A DNA stretch of 64,000 nt from Planctomycetaceae bacterium (GTDB lineage Bacteria; Planctomycetota; Planctomycetia; Pirellulales; Thermoguttaceae), in the NCBI GenBank assembly GCA_012719125.1, contig JAAYAY010000061.1, forward strand, positions 1 to 64,000, written 5' to 3'. Positions within the stretch are counted from its first letter, which is position 1. Every line of letters begins with the position of its first letter. Both the position numbers and the translations under genes were made by a program. Under the pieces are notes generated by a model that saw only the letters and a program-made list of their open reading frames with translations, searched no databases and was not told the DNA's origin. Of the stretch, positions 36,061-44,855 are shown piece by piece.

Positions 36061-36564
36061 ATGAACAGGACGACGTTACGTGTGGGGCTGGTATTGGCCG
36101 TGGTTGCCACAGCTCTGGCTTGCGGATGCACGCCGGCGGGGCCGGATCGCCCGGCAACCTTCGCGGTGACCGGCAAGGTCACGCTCGACGGCAATCCGCT
36201 CGAGGGCGCTACTGTCGGATTCGTACCCTCCGCCGGAGGCACCAGCGCAATTGGGACCACCGACGCTTCGGGGACCTACCAGTTGAGCACCTTCGGAAGT
36301 AACGACGGCGCCGTGCCCGGAGAGTACAAGGTCAAGGTCACCAAGTTCAAGGGCGGGAGCGGAGAGGTTGCTCCAGGCGCTGTGAGCGGCCCGGTCGACG
36401 ATGGCGGCCAGGCTCCGGAAGACTACGTCGAGGGTGCCGGGGAGACTGCCCCGGCCGAGAATGAGCTGCCCCCCAACTACGCCGACCCGACCACGTCGGG
36501 CTTCTCCGCCACGGTTACCGAAAACGCCGGCCAAAACGTCTTCGACTTCGAGTTGAAGAAGTAA
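36061..36564 (+). CDS. Carboxypeptidase-regulatory-like lipoprotein
   Basis: 167 residues. A lipoprotein signal peptide (VGLVLAVVATALACGC) ends in a lipobox with the acylated Cys. A transthyretin-like beta domain follows: VTGKVTLDGNPLEGATVGFVP, GTTDASGTYQLSTF and PGEYKVKVTKF. The last ~60 residues are acidic and rich in Pro/Gly. Such small lipoproteins regularly follow DUF1559 genes in planctomycetes. Terminator-like hairpins lie on both sides. Confidence 0.88.
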   Translation: MNRTTLRVGLVLAVVATALACGCTPAGPDRPATFAVTGKVTLDGNPLEGATVGFVPSAGGTSAIGTTDASGTYQLSTFGSNDGAVPGEYKVKVTKFKGGSGEVAPGAVSGPVDDGGQAPEDYVEGAGETAPAENELPPNYADPTTSGFSATVTENAGQNVFDFELKK

Positions 36565-36612
36565 TGGCGACTGGACGCAGTGAACAGAAAGCGCTGCGTC
36601 AGACAGAAACAT

Positions 36613-36640
36613 AGCCCGCGATCTGTTTCGCGGGCTTTTT
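36613..36640 (+). terminator. Rho-independent terminator
   Basis: AGCCCGCGA at 36613-36621 pairs with TCGCGGGCT at 36628-36636 across a 6-nt loop, and is followed by a T-run to 36640. It lies 49 bp after the lipoprotein stop. Confidence 0.88.
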
Positions 36641-36769
36641 GCTTTACGGCTGGGAGGTCGACCGGTTCCGCCGAACCGTATGGCGCGTCACGGTCCTGAA
36701 CCTCTTGCAGCCTTCGTGGCCGCCGCCGGTGCTCCATCTTGACGCTTCCCCTGATGCTGAGGCCCGAGT

Positions 36770-39313
36770 ATGTGTACAGGCCGAACGACTATCGCGAAGA
36801 TCCTCATGCTCCTGTGCGCGGCCGGGGCGGCGTCGGCCGAGGCGACGGAGTGCTGCCAATCCCTCGCGCTCAACGCGGATGGCCTGCGACGCTACGTCGA
36901 CGCATTCAACCGGAACGATCGGGAGCTCTACGTCCAGCACATTCCGAACGCCGCGGCCGCGGAGTTTCTCGAGCAGAACGTGCCGCTGTTCGAGTGTCCG
37001 GACAAGGAAATCGAGGAGATCTACTACTTTCGCTGGTGGACGCTGCGCAAGCACATCAAGAGCACGCCCGATGGATTCGTGATCTCGGAGTTCCTGCCGG
37101 ACGTGTCGTGGGCCAAGAAGCACAACACCATCAACTGCGCGGCGGGACATCACCTGCGCGAAGGACGCTGGCTGGCCGATCCGCGGTATTTCGACGACTA
37201 CTCGAAGTTCTGGTTTCTCAAGGGAGGCAGCCCGCGCAATTACAGCTTCTGGGCGGCCGATTCGATCTGGGCCCGCTACCTGGTCACGGGCGACGTGCGC
37301 ATCGTCAAGGTTCTGCTGCCCGAATTGATCAAGAACTACGCCGCGTGGGAAGCCGACCATCGCGATGCCAACGGCCTGTTCTGGCAAGTCGACAATCGCG
37401 ACGGCATGGAGGTTTCGATCAGCGGCGCTCTGCATCCGAAGCACGAGGGATATCGGGCCACGATCAACAGCTACCAGTTTGGCGACGCGCAAGCCATTGC
37501 GAACATGGCGGACCTGCTGGGCGAGAAGGCGACGGCCGACGGGTTCCGCGCCAAGGCGGCCGAGATCAAGCGGCTCGTTCAGGAAAAGCTGTGGGATGCG
37601 CAGGCGGAGTTCTTCAAGGTTCTGCCGCGCAGCGACGGCGCGGGCCTGTCCGACGCCCGGGAGTTGCACGGCTTCACGCCCTGGTATTTCAACCTGCCGG
37701 ACGCGGACAAGTCGGTGGCCTGGAAGCAGCTTGTCGATCCGGCCGGGTTTCGTGCCCCCTTTGGCCTCACCACGGCCGAGCAGCGTCACCCCAAATATGC
37801 GATCTCGTACGAGGGGCACGAATGCCAGTGGAACGGACCGAGCTGGCCCTATTCGACGTCGGTGACGCTCGTGGCTCTGGCCAACCTGCTGCAGAACTAC
37901 CAGCAGGACGCGATCAGCAAGCAGGACTACTTCGACACGCTGAAGACCTATGCACGATCGCAGCGGCTCAAACGCGACGACGGGCGCGTGGTCCCATGGA
38001 TCGACGAAAACCTGAATCCGGCCAGCGGCGACTGGATCTCGCGCACGCGACTCAAACGCTGGAAGAACGGCACGTGGGACGCAAGCAAGGGGGGCGAAGA
38101 ACGCGGGAAGGACTACAATCACTCGACCTTCTGCGACCTGGTCATTAGCGGACTGGTCGGCTTGCGGCCGCGCGCCGACGACACGGTCGAGGTCTGCCCG
38201 CTGCTGCCCGAGGGCACGTGGGATTACTTCTGCCTGGACCAGCTCCGTTATCGCGGGCGTTGCTTGACGATCTTGTTCGACAAGTCGGGCCAGCGCTACG
38301 GCAAAGGCGAGGGGCTGCGCGTGTATGCCGACGGCCAGGAAATCGCCGCAGCGGCTACGCTCGGGCCGGTACGCGGAACGCTACCGCCGCGGCCGGCCGT
38401 CAAGGGCGTGCGGCCAAGCGGCAGGCAAACCAGCGGCGGGTGGAGGAAGTACGAAGGGAATCCGGTTCTGGGCGGCAAGTACGGTACGTGTTTCGACATC
38501 TCCGTGCTGCGCGAGAACGGCGTGTACCGGATGTGGGTTTCGTGGCGTCCGAAGAAGAGCGTGGCCCTGGTGGAGAGCAGCGACGGCATCCATTGGAGCG
38601 AGCCGCCGCGTATTGTGCTCGGCCCGCGCGCCGAGACGCTATGGGAAGACAACATCAATCGTCCGGTGGTCGTTCGCCGCGACGACGGATATCACATGTG
38701 GTACACGGGACAGGCCAAGGGGCGCTCGGCGATCGGCTACGCGACCAGCGCCGACGGCGTGACCTGGCGGCGCATGAGCGAAACGCCGGTGCTTGCGCCG
38801 GAAAAGCCGTGGGAGAAAGTGGCCGTCATGTGTCCGCACGTGCTGTGGGACGCCGCTGGAGGGCAGTGGCGCATGTGGTATTCCGGAGGCGAGCAGTATG
38901 AGCCCGATGCGCTGGGCTATGCCACGAGCCGCGATGGTCTGGCGTGGAGCAAGCATGCGGCGAATCCCGTGTTCAAGCCTGCAACGGGCGTCGAGTGGGA
39001 GAAGAATCGCGTCACGGCGGCCCAGGTGATCAAGCAGGGCCCGTGGCACGTGATGTTCTACATTGGCTTTCGCGACGTGCATCACGCGCAGATCGGCATC
39101 GCCCGCTCGAAGGACGGTATCACCAACTGGCAGCGGCATCCGGCCAATCCGATCATCCGGCCCGGACGCGATCAATGGGATCACGACGCGTGCTACAAGC
39201 CGTACGCCATCTTCGACGGCGCCAAGTGGTTGCTGTGGTACAACGGCCGGCATGAGCGGCTGGAGCAGATCGGCGTTGTATTTCATGATGGCGAAGAGCT
39301 CGGATTTGAATAG
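36770..39313 (+). CDS. Exported two-enzyme glycoside hydrolase fusion (MGH1-like barrel + five-bladed propeller)
   Basis: 847 residues. A signal peptide (IAKILMLLCAAGAASAEA) precedes an (alpha/alpha)6-barrel domain of the trehalase/mannosylglycerate-hydrolase type (about residues 30-500): WWTLRKHIKSTPDGFVISEF, ANGLFWQVDNRDGMEVS, YEGHECQWNGPSWPYSTSV, GKDYNHSTFCDLVISGLVGL. From ~556 a second module begins (GGWRKYEGNPVLGG) and runs as a propeller with repeated DGIHWSE, GYHMWYTGQ, QWRMWYSGGEQ and KDGITNWQRHPANPII blocks, like GH43/GH32/GH130-type proteins. Each module alone is usually a separate enzyme. Glycan breakdown outside the cytoplasm is likely; the substrate is unknown. The ATG at 36770 is preceded by GAGG. 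Confidence 0.72.
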   Translation: MCTGRTTIAKILMLLCAAGAASAEATECCQSLALNADGLRRYVDAFNRNDRELYVQHIPNAAAAEFLEQNVPLFECPDKEIEEIYYFRWWTLRKHIKSTPDGFVISEFLPDVSWAKKHNTINCAAGHHLREGRWLADPRYFDDYSKFWFLKGGSPRNYSFWAADSIWARYLVTGDVRIVKVLLPELIKNYAAWEADHRDANGLFWQVDNRDGMEVSISGALHPKHEGYRATINSYQFGDAQAIANMADLLGEKATADGFRAKAAEIKRLVQEKLWDAQAEFFKVLPRSDGAGLSDARELHGFTPWYFNLPDADKSVAWKQLVDPAGFRAPFGLTTAEQRHPKYAISYEGHECQWNGPSWPYSTSVTLVALANLLQNYQQDAISKQDYFDTLKTYARSQRLKRDDGRVVPWIDENLNPASGDWISRTRLKRWKNGTWDASKGGEERGKDYNHSTFCDLVISGLVGLRPRADDTVEVCPLLPEGTWDYFCLDQLRYRGRCLTILFDKSGQRYGKGEGLRVYADGQEIAAAATLGPVRGTLPPRPAVKGVRPSGRQTSGGWRKYEGNPVLGGKYGTCFDISVLRENGVYRMWVSWRPKKSVALVESSDGIHWSEPPRIVLGPRAETLWEDNINRPVVVRRDDGYHMWYTGQAKGRSAIGYATSADGVTWRRMSETPVLAPEKPWEKVAVMCPHVLWDAAGGQWRMWYSGGEQYEPDALGYATSRDGLAWSKHAANPVFKPATGVEWEKNRVTAAQVIKQGPWHVMFYIGFRDVHHAQIGIARSKDGITNWQRHPANPIIRPGRDQWDHDACYKPYAIFDGAKWLLWYNGRHERLEQIGVVFHDGEELGFE

Positions 39314-39400
39314 AGACGAAGGGCTTTGGGTTCGGGTGCTTGGGGCTTTGCTATTATAGGGGGGGCACCGCCCAACTCGGTCGACTTCGTTATTCTCTCG

Positions 39401-39997
39401 TCATCTGGACTTCGACATTCGTCCTTCCCCAACTGCCCGCTCGAACTCGGCCACCGCACAACTGAGTTCCTCGACCAGCGACTTGGGTCCCACCCGACGC
39501 AGAATGTCGCAAACGGAGCGGTAGTACCACAGCGTGCCTTCACGCCCGCCGCGAAAATGCTCCCAAACGGCCTCGCCCGATTGGCCGTAGGACGCCAGCA
39601 GCGAGCGGACGTTGTCGAGCTTGTCGGCCGCGGAAATCATCTGTGCCGGCGGTGATGCGGAAGCGAGGTGGGCCAGGTATTTCTCTTTGCGCTGGCGCCA
39701 CGGCGGCTTGGGCGTCTCGTCGGTGTCGCTGCACTCCTCGACGATGCCTGCCACCCGCTCGCCGAACCGCTCACAAATGATCTCGCGAGCCTTCGGACCG
39801 CCCTGGTCCTCGATTGCATCGTGCAGGACGGCCGCAATGGCCGTCTCTTCGTCGGCGCCATGTTCCAGGACGATGCCCGCCACCCGCAGAAGATGGGCGG
39901 CAAAGGGAGTCCCCGACAGCTTGCGTTTCTGACCGCGATGAAGATCGAGAGCCAGCGCGACGGCGGAAGTAAATCGATCGGTCAGTTCCGTGCTCAT
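39401..39997 (-). CDS. HD-domain (p)ppGpp-hydrolase-like protein
   Basis: 198 residues with the RelA/SpoT hydrolase core: RKLSGTPFAAHLLRVAGIVLEHGAD, then the metal HD in VLHDAIEDQGG and the later SAADKLDNVRSLL Asp. No synthetase, TGS or ACT domain is present, so it resembles small alarmone hydrolases such as MESH1. The start ATG overlaps the stop of the upstream gene (39994-40437) by four bases. Cleavage of (p)ppGpp or a related nucleotide is a family inference. Confidence 0.8.
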   Translation of the reverse strand: MSTELTDRFTSAVALALDLHRGQKRKLSGTPFAAHLLRVAGIVLEHGADEETAIAAVLHDAIEDQGGPKAREIICERFGERVAGIVEECSDTDETPKPPWRQRKEKYLAHLASASPPAQMISAADKLDNVRSLLASYGQSGEAVWEHFRGGREGTLWYYRSVCDILRRVGPKSLVEELSCAVAEFERAVGEGRMSKSR

Positions 39998-40437
39998 CGC
40001 GGCAGCGTGAAACGCGAGTCGAAGTAGTCGCGTTCGGGCCCGTGCTCGAGCCTGACCAGTCGGCTTTCGAGAACGGCAACCCGATCGAGCAGATCGCGTT
40101 CTCGCTCGTACCAGGCTTCACGATCCCGCAGCAGACGGAGGATCATGCAGCGAGCCTCGCAGATCAATCGGGCATTCGCTTCGGCTTGGATCTCCCGATC
40201 TTCTTCGGAAGGCGGGGTCGCGCCAAGACTGACGATCAATCGTCCATCGGGCAGGGATGCAACGACGACCCCGTCACCGTCGGCCTGGTCGTCGATCACG
40301 AAAGGCCCGGGACTGGCCGAATGGCAGATCGCCTCGAACACGGCGGCTTCTGCATCCTCGACCTTCGGGCTGCGCTCAACGCGAACCGGATCGAATATGT
40401 CACAGTCGTCGAAGTCCTCGATTTCCCACCATCGCAT
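39994..40437 (-). CDS. Unknown protein coupled to the HD hydrolase
   Basis: 147 residues from the ATG at 40437, which has GGAGG eight bases upstream; the longer open frame to 40527 lacks a site. It starts MRWWEIEDFDDCDIFDPVRVERS and has a central beta-rich stretch (GPFVIDDQADGDGVVVASLPDG). The C-terminal 50 residues are a likely coiled coil (EAWYERERDLLDRVAVLESRL in overlapping parts). No family recognised. The stop overlaps the HD gene start (ATGA), so the two products are probably made together. Confidence 0.6.
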   Translation of the reverse strand: MRWWEIEDFDDCDIFDPVRVERSPKVEDAEAAVFEAICHSASPGPFVIDDQADGDGVVVASLPDGRLIVSLGATPPSEEDREIQAEANARLICEARCMILRLLRDREAWYERERDLLDRVAVLESRLVRLEHGPERDYFDSRFTLPR

Positions 40438-40577
40438 GGCAACTCCTCCTTCTTTTTTGTGTCCATCCCATTTTAGTCGAGAAGGAGCAAAGAGTGAGCG
40501 CAAATCGACGGGGAACTTGGCACGCACACCCCACCAAAGACGTGTTTTTCCGGAAGCTGGTGAAGCTTGCTAGCACG

Positions 40578-41567
40578 CTAGCGGGGAGAATCGCTCGGAG
40601 CGCCCGCAATTCGACCCACCTGACCCCCTTCAAAAATGCTGAACTCCGCCCACACCGGAAGGTGGTCTGAAACCTGGGAGACCTGTCGCACCGGGAGATC
40701 GAAGCGGTTCATCAGGTTCATGGCCCCCGAGCGGCCGACGAACTCCACCGTCGCACGGCTGTCGAAGAGAATGTTGTCGACGGCGCTGTTGCCGAGAATG
40801 GTGGTGGGTTGGTCGGCGATCGTCCACATGATGTGGGGTATACGCAGGAGGCTGCCGAGATTCTGTGGAGCCGTGTTGAAGGACCCGACGAGGAGCACGT
40901 CGTCTTCCCCGCGCCCGTCGTCGCGCACCGCTCGAAAGACATCCGCAAGCAGGTTCAACTCGAGCTCGACTTGGGTCGGATCGATTTCGACGTTCACGAG
41001 CGTGAAGGTGAAGGCCTCCTGCGGATTGGGACCGCGAACCCGAAACGCCGCCACCAGCGGCTTGTTCAGGAAGACCTGACCAGGATCATCGACCTCGAAA
41101 ACCGTGCCGCGGTCGACTTCCAGAACCGATCGATCGAAGAAGAAGGCCGAGTACTTCTTGACCGGTTCGCGCCCGACCCGGGCGGAAATGGCGAAATCGT
41201 AGTTCCTTCCTCCCTGGTTGAACTGTTCGAGAAGGTCCAGCACGATCCCCTGGTTGTGCCCCCAGATCCCCTGGACGGCGACGGCGTCAAAATCCCGGAT
41301 GATTTCTCCGATCCGGGTCAACACCTCGCGATTGCCGAGCTTCTGTTGATCCAGCGGACCCAGATTGGCGCCCGCGATCCGGATCGTCTTGCGGTTTCCG
41401 GTTCCTACCGGCGGCGCTGGAGTCTCGGAACCGCCTCCCGGACCGGCGGCAACCTTCAAGGGCTTCAGCTTGAAACCTTCGAGCCCCTCCAATTTGTAAT
41501 GGGTGAAGAAGTAGTAGCCCCCGGCTCCGAGGAGCGCAAGCACGATGAGAGGAAGGAGTCTCGGCAT
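40578..41567 (-). CDS. Endonuclease/exonuclease/phosphatase-fold protein, probably catalytically degenerate
   Basis: 329 residues. A membrane anchor (LLPLIVLALLGAGGYYFF) is followed from ~58 by a DNase I-like fold: FDAVAVQGIW (~93-102), AFTFTLVNVEIDP (~185-197), RAVRDDGRGEDDVLLVGSFN (~212-231) and QVSDHLPVWAEF (~298-309). In active relatives these read QE, NxHxDP, GDxN and SDH. Here the Glu is Gly100, the His is Glu194 and the Asp is Ser229, and only SDH is kept. So three key positions are changed in an otherwise well-kept fold. It may be a binding protein or inactive paralog. Confidence 0.72.
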   Translation of the reverse strand: MPRLLPLIVLALLGAGGYYFFTHYKLEGLEGFKLKPLKVAAGPGGGSETPAPPVGTGNRKTIRIAGANLGPLDQQKLGNREVLTRIGEIIRDFDAVAVQGIWGHNQGIVLDLLEQFNQGGRNYDFAISARVGREPVKKYSAFFFDRSVLEVDRGTVFEVDDPGQVFLNKPLVAAFRVRGPNPQEAFTFTLVNVEIDPTQVELELNLLADVFRAVRDDGRGEDDVLLVGSFNTAPQNLGSLLRIPHIMWTIADQPTTILGNSAVDNILFDSRATVEFVGRSGAMNLMNRFDLPVRQVSQVSDHLPVWAEFSIFEGGQVGRIAGAPSDSPR

Positions 41568-41934
41568 GGATCAACTCGCGAAATCAACCGCCAGTGTGCC
41601 ACTGCTCGTTCGCAAGCAGTGCCCGAACAACCACCGTCTGCATACAGCAAGCGGCACACGAGGGTGCAGGAACTCGGTACGGTCACTCGACGAACCGCAA
41701 AAGGGTAGCGAAACTCGCTTCGTCGCTCCATACCAATTCCCCCCTCTCCTTGAGGGTGGGGCGGCCGAAATCCGATACTCGGAATTCCCAACCCGACACC
41801 TGGAACCTGGCGTCGGGAACCTGAGAATTGCTTGACACCTGCAATCCACTGCGCCACGATGCGATACGCCAACATGCTGTTGTGCTACGACGTGCGGGCG
41901 TGAATCGAGTTACCAGCTCTCGGAGAATCTGCCA
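41568..41934. other. Gene-free spacer between divergent genes
   Basis: The two flanking genes diverge from this 367-bp spacer. A consensus TTGACA lies at 41832-41837 on the plus strand but without a convincing -10. A CCCGAC/GTCGGG imperfect hairpin lies near 41792-41817. No gene is supported. Confidence 0.4.
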
Positions 41935-43425
41935 ATGTCCGATCAGAATCGTATGCCTTCAGCAGCGTCTACTCGACGTCAGTTCCTCGCCGCCTCGGGG
42001 GCTGCCGTGTTTGCGGGCGGTGCCTTGCCCCGAGGCGGGGCTGCCCGAGAACCGGCAGAATCGACGGCATCGCCCTCGGCGAGCAAACAAACGCACGTGC
42101 TCGTTCCCGAAACGGCCGTCGAAGTGATGGCGGAGGCCGATGTGCTCGTCTGCGGCGGTGGCCCCGCCGGCGTGGCCGCCGCCTGGTCGGCCGCCAGGCA
42201 CGGGGCAAAGACGATCCTGATCGAGCGCTGGCCGTTCCTGGGCGGCATGGGGACCGCCGCCCTGGTCAACATCTGGCACCTGAGCGATCGCGAGAAGATC
42301 GTGATCGGCGGATTCGTCCAGCAAGCCATCGAGCGGGCCGAAAAGCGAGGCTGGATCCGTTTCCGCGGCTCCCTGAACAAGCACGAAACGCACGACTTCG
42401 ACCCCGAAGGCATGAAGATCGTGTTCCACGACATGCTCGATTCGAGCGGCGTGGACGTGATCTGCCACCTCACGGCCGGCGAGCCGATCGTTCGCGACGG
42501 CCGGATCCGGGGCGTGCTCGTCGACACCAAACGCGGCCGTCGCGCTATTCTGGCCAGGACCGTGATCGATGCGACCGGCGACGGCGACGTGGCCGCGAAG
42601 GCCGGTCTGGCCTTCGACTACGGACGCGAGTCGGACGGCCTCGTCCAGGGCATGACGATGATGTACCGCCTTTGCGGAATCGACGAAGCGCAGGTCCGGT
42701 CGTTCCCACCTGAAGAAACCCGCAAGGTTATGACCCAGATGCGGGAAGCGGCAACGTCGGGTGAGCTGCCCCCCTTCCAGCCGGCCTTCAGTCTCGGCCA
42801 CGCCCGTAACCGTGCCATCCCCAACATGTGCCCCCTCTCGGGCAATCCGCTGGTGGAAGAAGAGTTGACCCGTTTGACGATCCAGGGGCGGCGGCAGGTG
42901 TTCGCCTACCGGGACTGGCTGCGCCAGCGCGTGCCCGGTCTGGAACACATGGAGATCGAGCAGACGGGAGCCGCCCTGGGCGTGCGTGAGTCGCGCCGCG
43001 TTCGCGGCATCAAGACGCTCACGGCCGAGATGGTGCTCGGGGCGGTGAAGCAACCGGATACGATCGGCCACGGCTTCTGGCTGATCGACATCCACGACCC
43101 CAAGGGCACCGGCTACACGACCTGGAACGACCGCGGAACGCACAACATGCTGTCAGCCGGCCAGAGCTACCATATCCCCCTCGGCATGTGCCTGAACGAG
43201 CAGGTTCCCAACCTGGCCGTGGCCGGTCGCTGCGCCTCTTCAACCCACGAAGCCCATTCGTCCGTTCGCCTCCAGAGCCACGTCATGGCCATGGGCCAGG
43301 GAGTCGGCACAGCCGCCGCCATGGCCCTGCAAGCCGGCATCGACATGCACGATATCGACACCAGGAAGCTCCAGGACACGCTCCGATCCGACGGTGCCTA
43401 TCTCGAAGACGTTCCTCATGCTTGA
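41935..43425 (+). CDS. Tat-exported FAD-dependent oxidoreductase
   Basis: 496 residues with a twin-arginine signal (STRRQFLAASGAAVFAGGAL), so the folded flavoprotein is probably exported. The FAD site begins at ~68 with ADVLVCGGGPAGVAAAWSAARHG, then IERWPFLGGMGTAAL and NIWHLSD. The middle has VIDATGDGDVAAKAGL and the C-terminal end VAGRCASSTHEAHSSVRLQSH, closing the FAD site. It shares the LGG-x-GTA and ATGDGD blocks with the gene at 321-1709. The substrate is unknown. The GH43 gene converges 209 bp downstream. Confidence 0.85.
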   Translation: MSDQNRMPSAASTRRQFLAASGAAVFAGGALPRGGAAREPAESTASPSASKQTHVLVPETAVEVMAEADVLVCGGGPAGVAAAWSAARHGAKTILIERWPFLGGMGTAALVNIWHLSDREKIVIGGFVQQAIERAEKRGWIRFRGSLNKHETHDFDPEGMKIVFHDMLDSSGVDVICHLTAGEPIVRDGRIRGVLVDTKRGRRAILARTVIDATGDGDVAAKAGLAFDYGRESDGLVQGMTMMYRLCGIDEAQVRSFPPEETRKVMTQMREAATSGELPPFQPAFSLGHARNRAIPNMCPLSGNPLVEEELTRLTIQGRRQVFAYRDWLRQRVPGLEHMEIEQTGAALGVRESRRVRGIKTLTAEMVLGAVKQPDTIGHGFWLIDIHDPKGTGYTTWNDRGTHNMLSAGQSYHIPLGMCLNEQVPNLAVAGRCASSTHEAHSSVRLQSHVMAMGQGVGTAAAMALQAGIDMHDIDTRKLQDTLRSDGAYLEDVPHA

Positions 43426-43634
43426 GTGAAACGCCCGTGATCCAGTACGAAACGAACAGATCGATTACCGTGGAGCAGGCCATCGACCTCTACAACCGGT
43501 CGACCCTTGGGATTCGAGCACAACCCGCGTGCCTGGGTTCTGCCGGCGGGGAAACGGGTTGGTTTGTCGGAGTGACGGGTACAAGGGCGGAGTCCTCGAA
43601 CGTGTGAACACGACCACAGCTTCGAACGCTGGGA

Positions 43635-44636
43635 CTACTCAAGGGTGGTCTCTCCTTGGATCTCCAGCGTCCGGCCGTCGTCGGCAATATCAAAGAAGTG
43701 CAACCGCTCCTGGCCCCCGCTGTTTGGCTGGTGAAGCGCCATCAGAAGACGCCCGTCCAAGGACCGGAAGATCATGCCGTGTCCGCCGTTCTCTTGGTAG
43801 ATCGGCTTCTGGTTGATCCACGGCCCTCCGATCTTCCCCGATTCCGATTCGGTCAGCAGAACGCAATATCCGCTGCCGGGGATGAAAGTCGACCAGATCA
43901 TAAACAGTTTGCTGCTCTTGGGGCTCCGGTAGAGAAAGCACCCATCGGTGACCTTGCCGGCCTTTGGATCCGCCTTGGCCCCCGGTGCGTCGGAAGCCCT
44001 GAAGAGCAGCTCCGGCGCGCCGACGGCGTCGGAAAGGTCGTCCTTGAGTCGAACGACATCCATCGTGCCGTCGATCATCTGAACCCATTCGTGGCAAAAC
44101 ACCATGTAGGGCGTGCCGTCCTCGACGAAAAAGGTGCCGTCCAATGCCATCCAATTCGTCGGCGTGTGCGAGGAGGTCTTCAGCGGCCCAAAGGGCCCCG
44201 TCGGTCGATCGGCGCGATAGACGTGAGTGCCGCGCACGTTCATTGCAGGCCAGTTGCCCTTTTCGACCGGCTTCTTCTCGGTTAGCAACCTGTGGCTGGT
44301 TAACGTAACGAAGAGATAGAAGGCACCCTTGTACTCGTGCACCTCAGGGGCCCACACCATCATGACGTCGGCATCCTCCGGCAACGACATGACGGTCTGT
44401 GGAGGGAGCCAGTTCACCAGATCCTTGCTGGCATAGACCTCGACTCCCTTGTATCCGCTGCCGGCACGATTCTCTGACTGAGCATACAGGTAATACGTCT
44501 TCGTCTCGGTGTCCGCGAGAATGAACGGATCCCTCACTCGGATGTCTTTGGTCTTCAACAGCGTGTCGGAAGCCGAGAGCGGACTCACCCAGATCGCACA
44601 CAGAAGCACAACGAACACACCAACGGTGTTTCTCAT
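43635..44636 (-). CDS. Glycoside hydrolase family 43-like exported protein
   Basis: 333 residues from the ATG at 44636, which has GAGG nine bases upstream; the in-frame TTG at 44648 would bury that site. A signal peptide (VGVFVVLLCAIWVSPLSA) leads into a five-bladed propeller: IRVRDPFILADTETKTYYLY (catalytic-base Asp region), VWAPEVHEYKGAFYLF, MALDGTFFVEDGTPYMVF and NGGHGMIFRSLDGRLLMALH. These are GH43 landmarks for arabinan/xylan-type substrates. The substrate cannot be read from sequence alone. Confidence 0.87.
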   Translation of the reverse strand: MRNTVGVFVVLLCAIWVSPLSASDTLLKTKDIRVRDPFILADTETKTYYLYAQSENRAGSGYKGVEVYASKDLVNWLPPQTVMSLPEDADVMMVWAPEVHEYKGAFYLFVTLTSHRLLTEKKPVEKGNWPAMNVRGTHVYRADRPTGPFGPLKTSSHTPTNWMALDGTFFVEDGTPYMVFCHEWVQMIDGTMDVVRLKDDLSDAVGAPELLFRASDAPGAKADPKAGKVTDGCFLYRSPKSSKLFMIWSTFIPGSGYCVLLTESESGKIGGPWINQKPIYQENGGHGMIFRSLDGRLLMALHQPNSGGQERLHFFDIADDGRTLEIQGETTLE

Positions 44637-44855
44637 TGAATTCCTCAAGTAGGACTCCTTCGCAGACCCCAGCCGATATTATCAGACCGGGCCGCCCACC
44701 ACTACCGCCGATTCGGCCGGTTCGAATTCTGCGATCTTTCAGAAGGCGACCTAGAGAGGCGTTTGTTGTTTTGAGAGCCGGTCATCTGCGGAACCGTATC
44801 AGAAACGGTTCCGATCGCATGATTGTTCAAGCTCGCCATATGCCAGGGCATTCCA

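Noticed and set aside
36739-38148. 469-codon plus-strand open frame overlapping the glycosidase fusion
   Set aside because: It is the same DNA in another frame, Arg/Gly-rich and without domains, while the 36770 frame has signal peptide and motifs.
44790-44812. GGAACCGT/ACGGTTCC hairpin as a terminator
   Set aside because: The 8-bp stem has no T-run on either strand; not strong enough to annotate.
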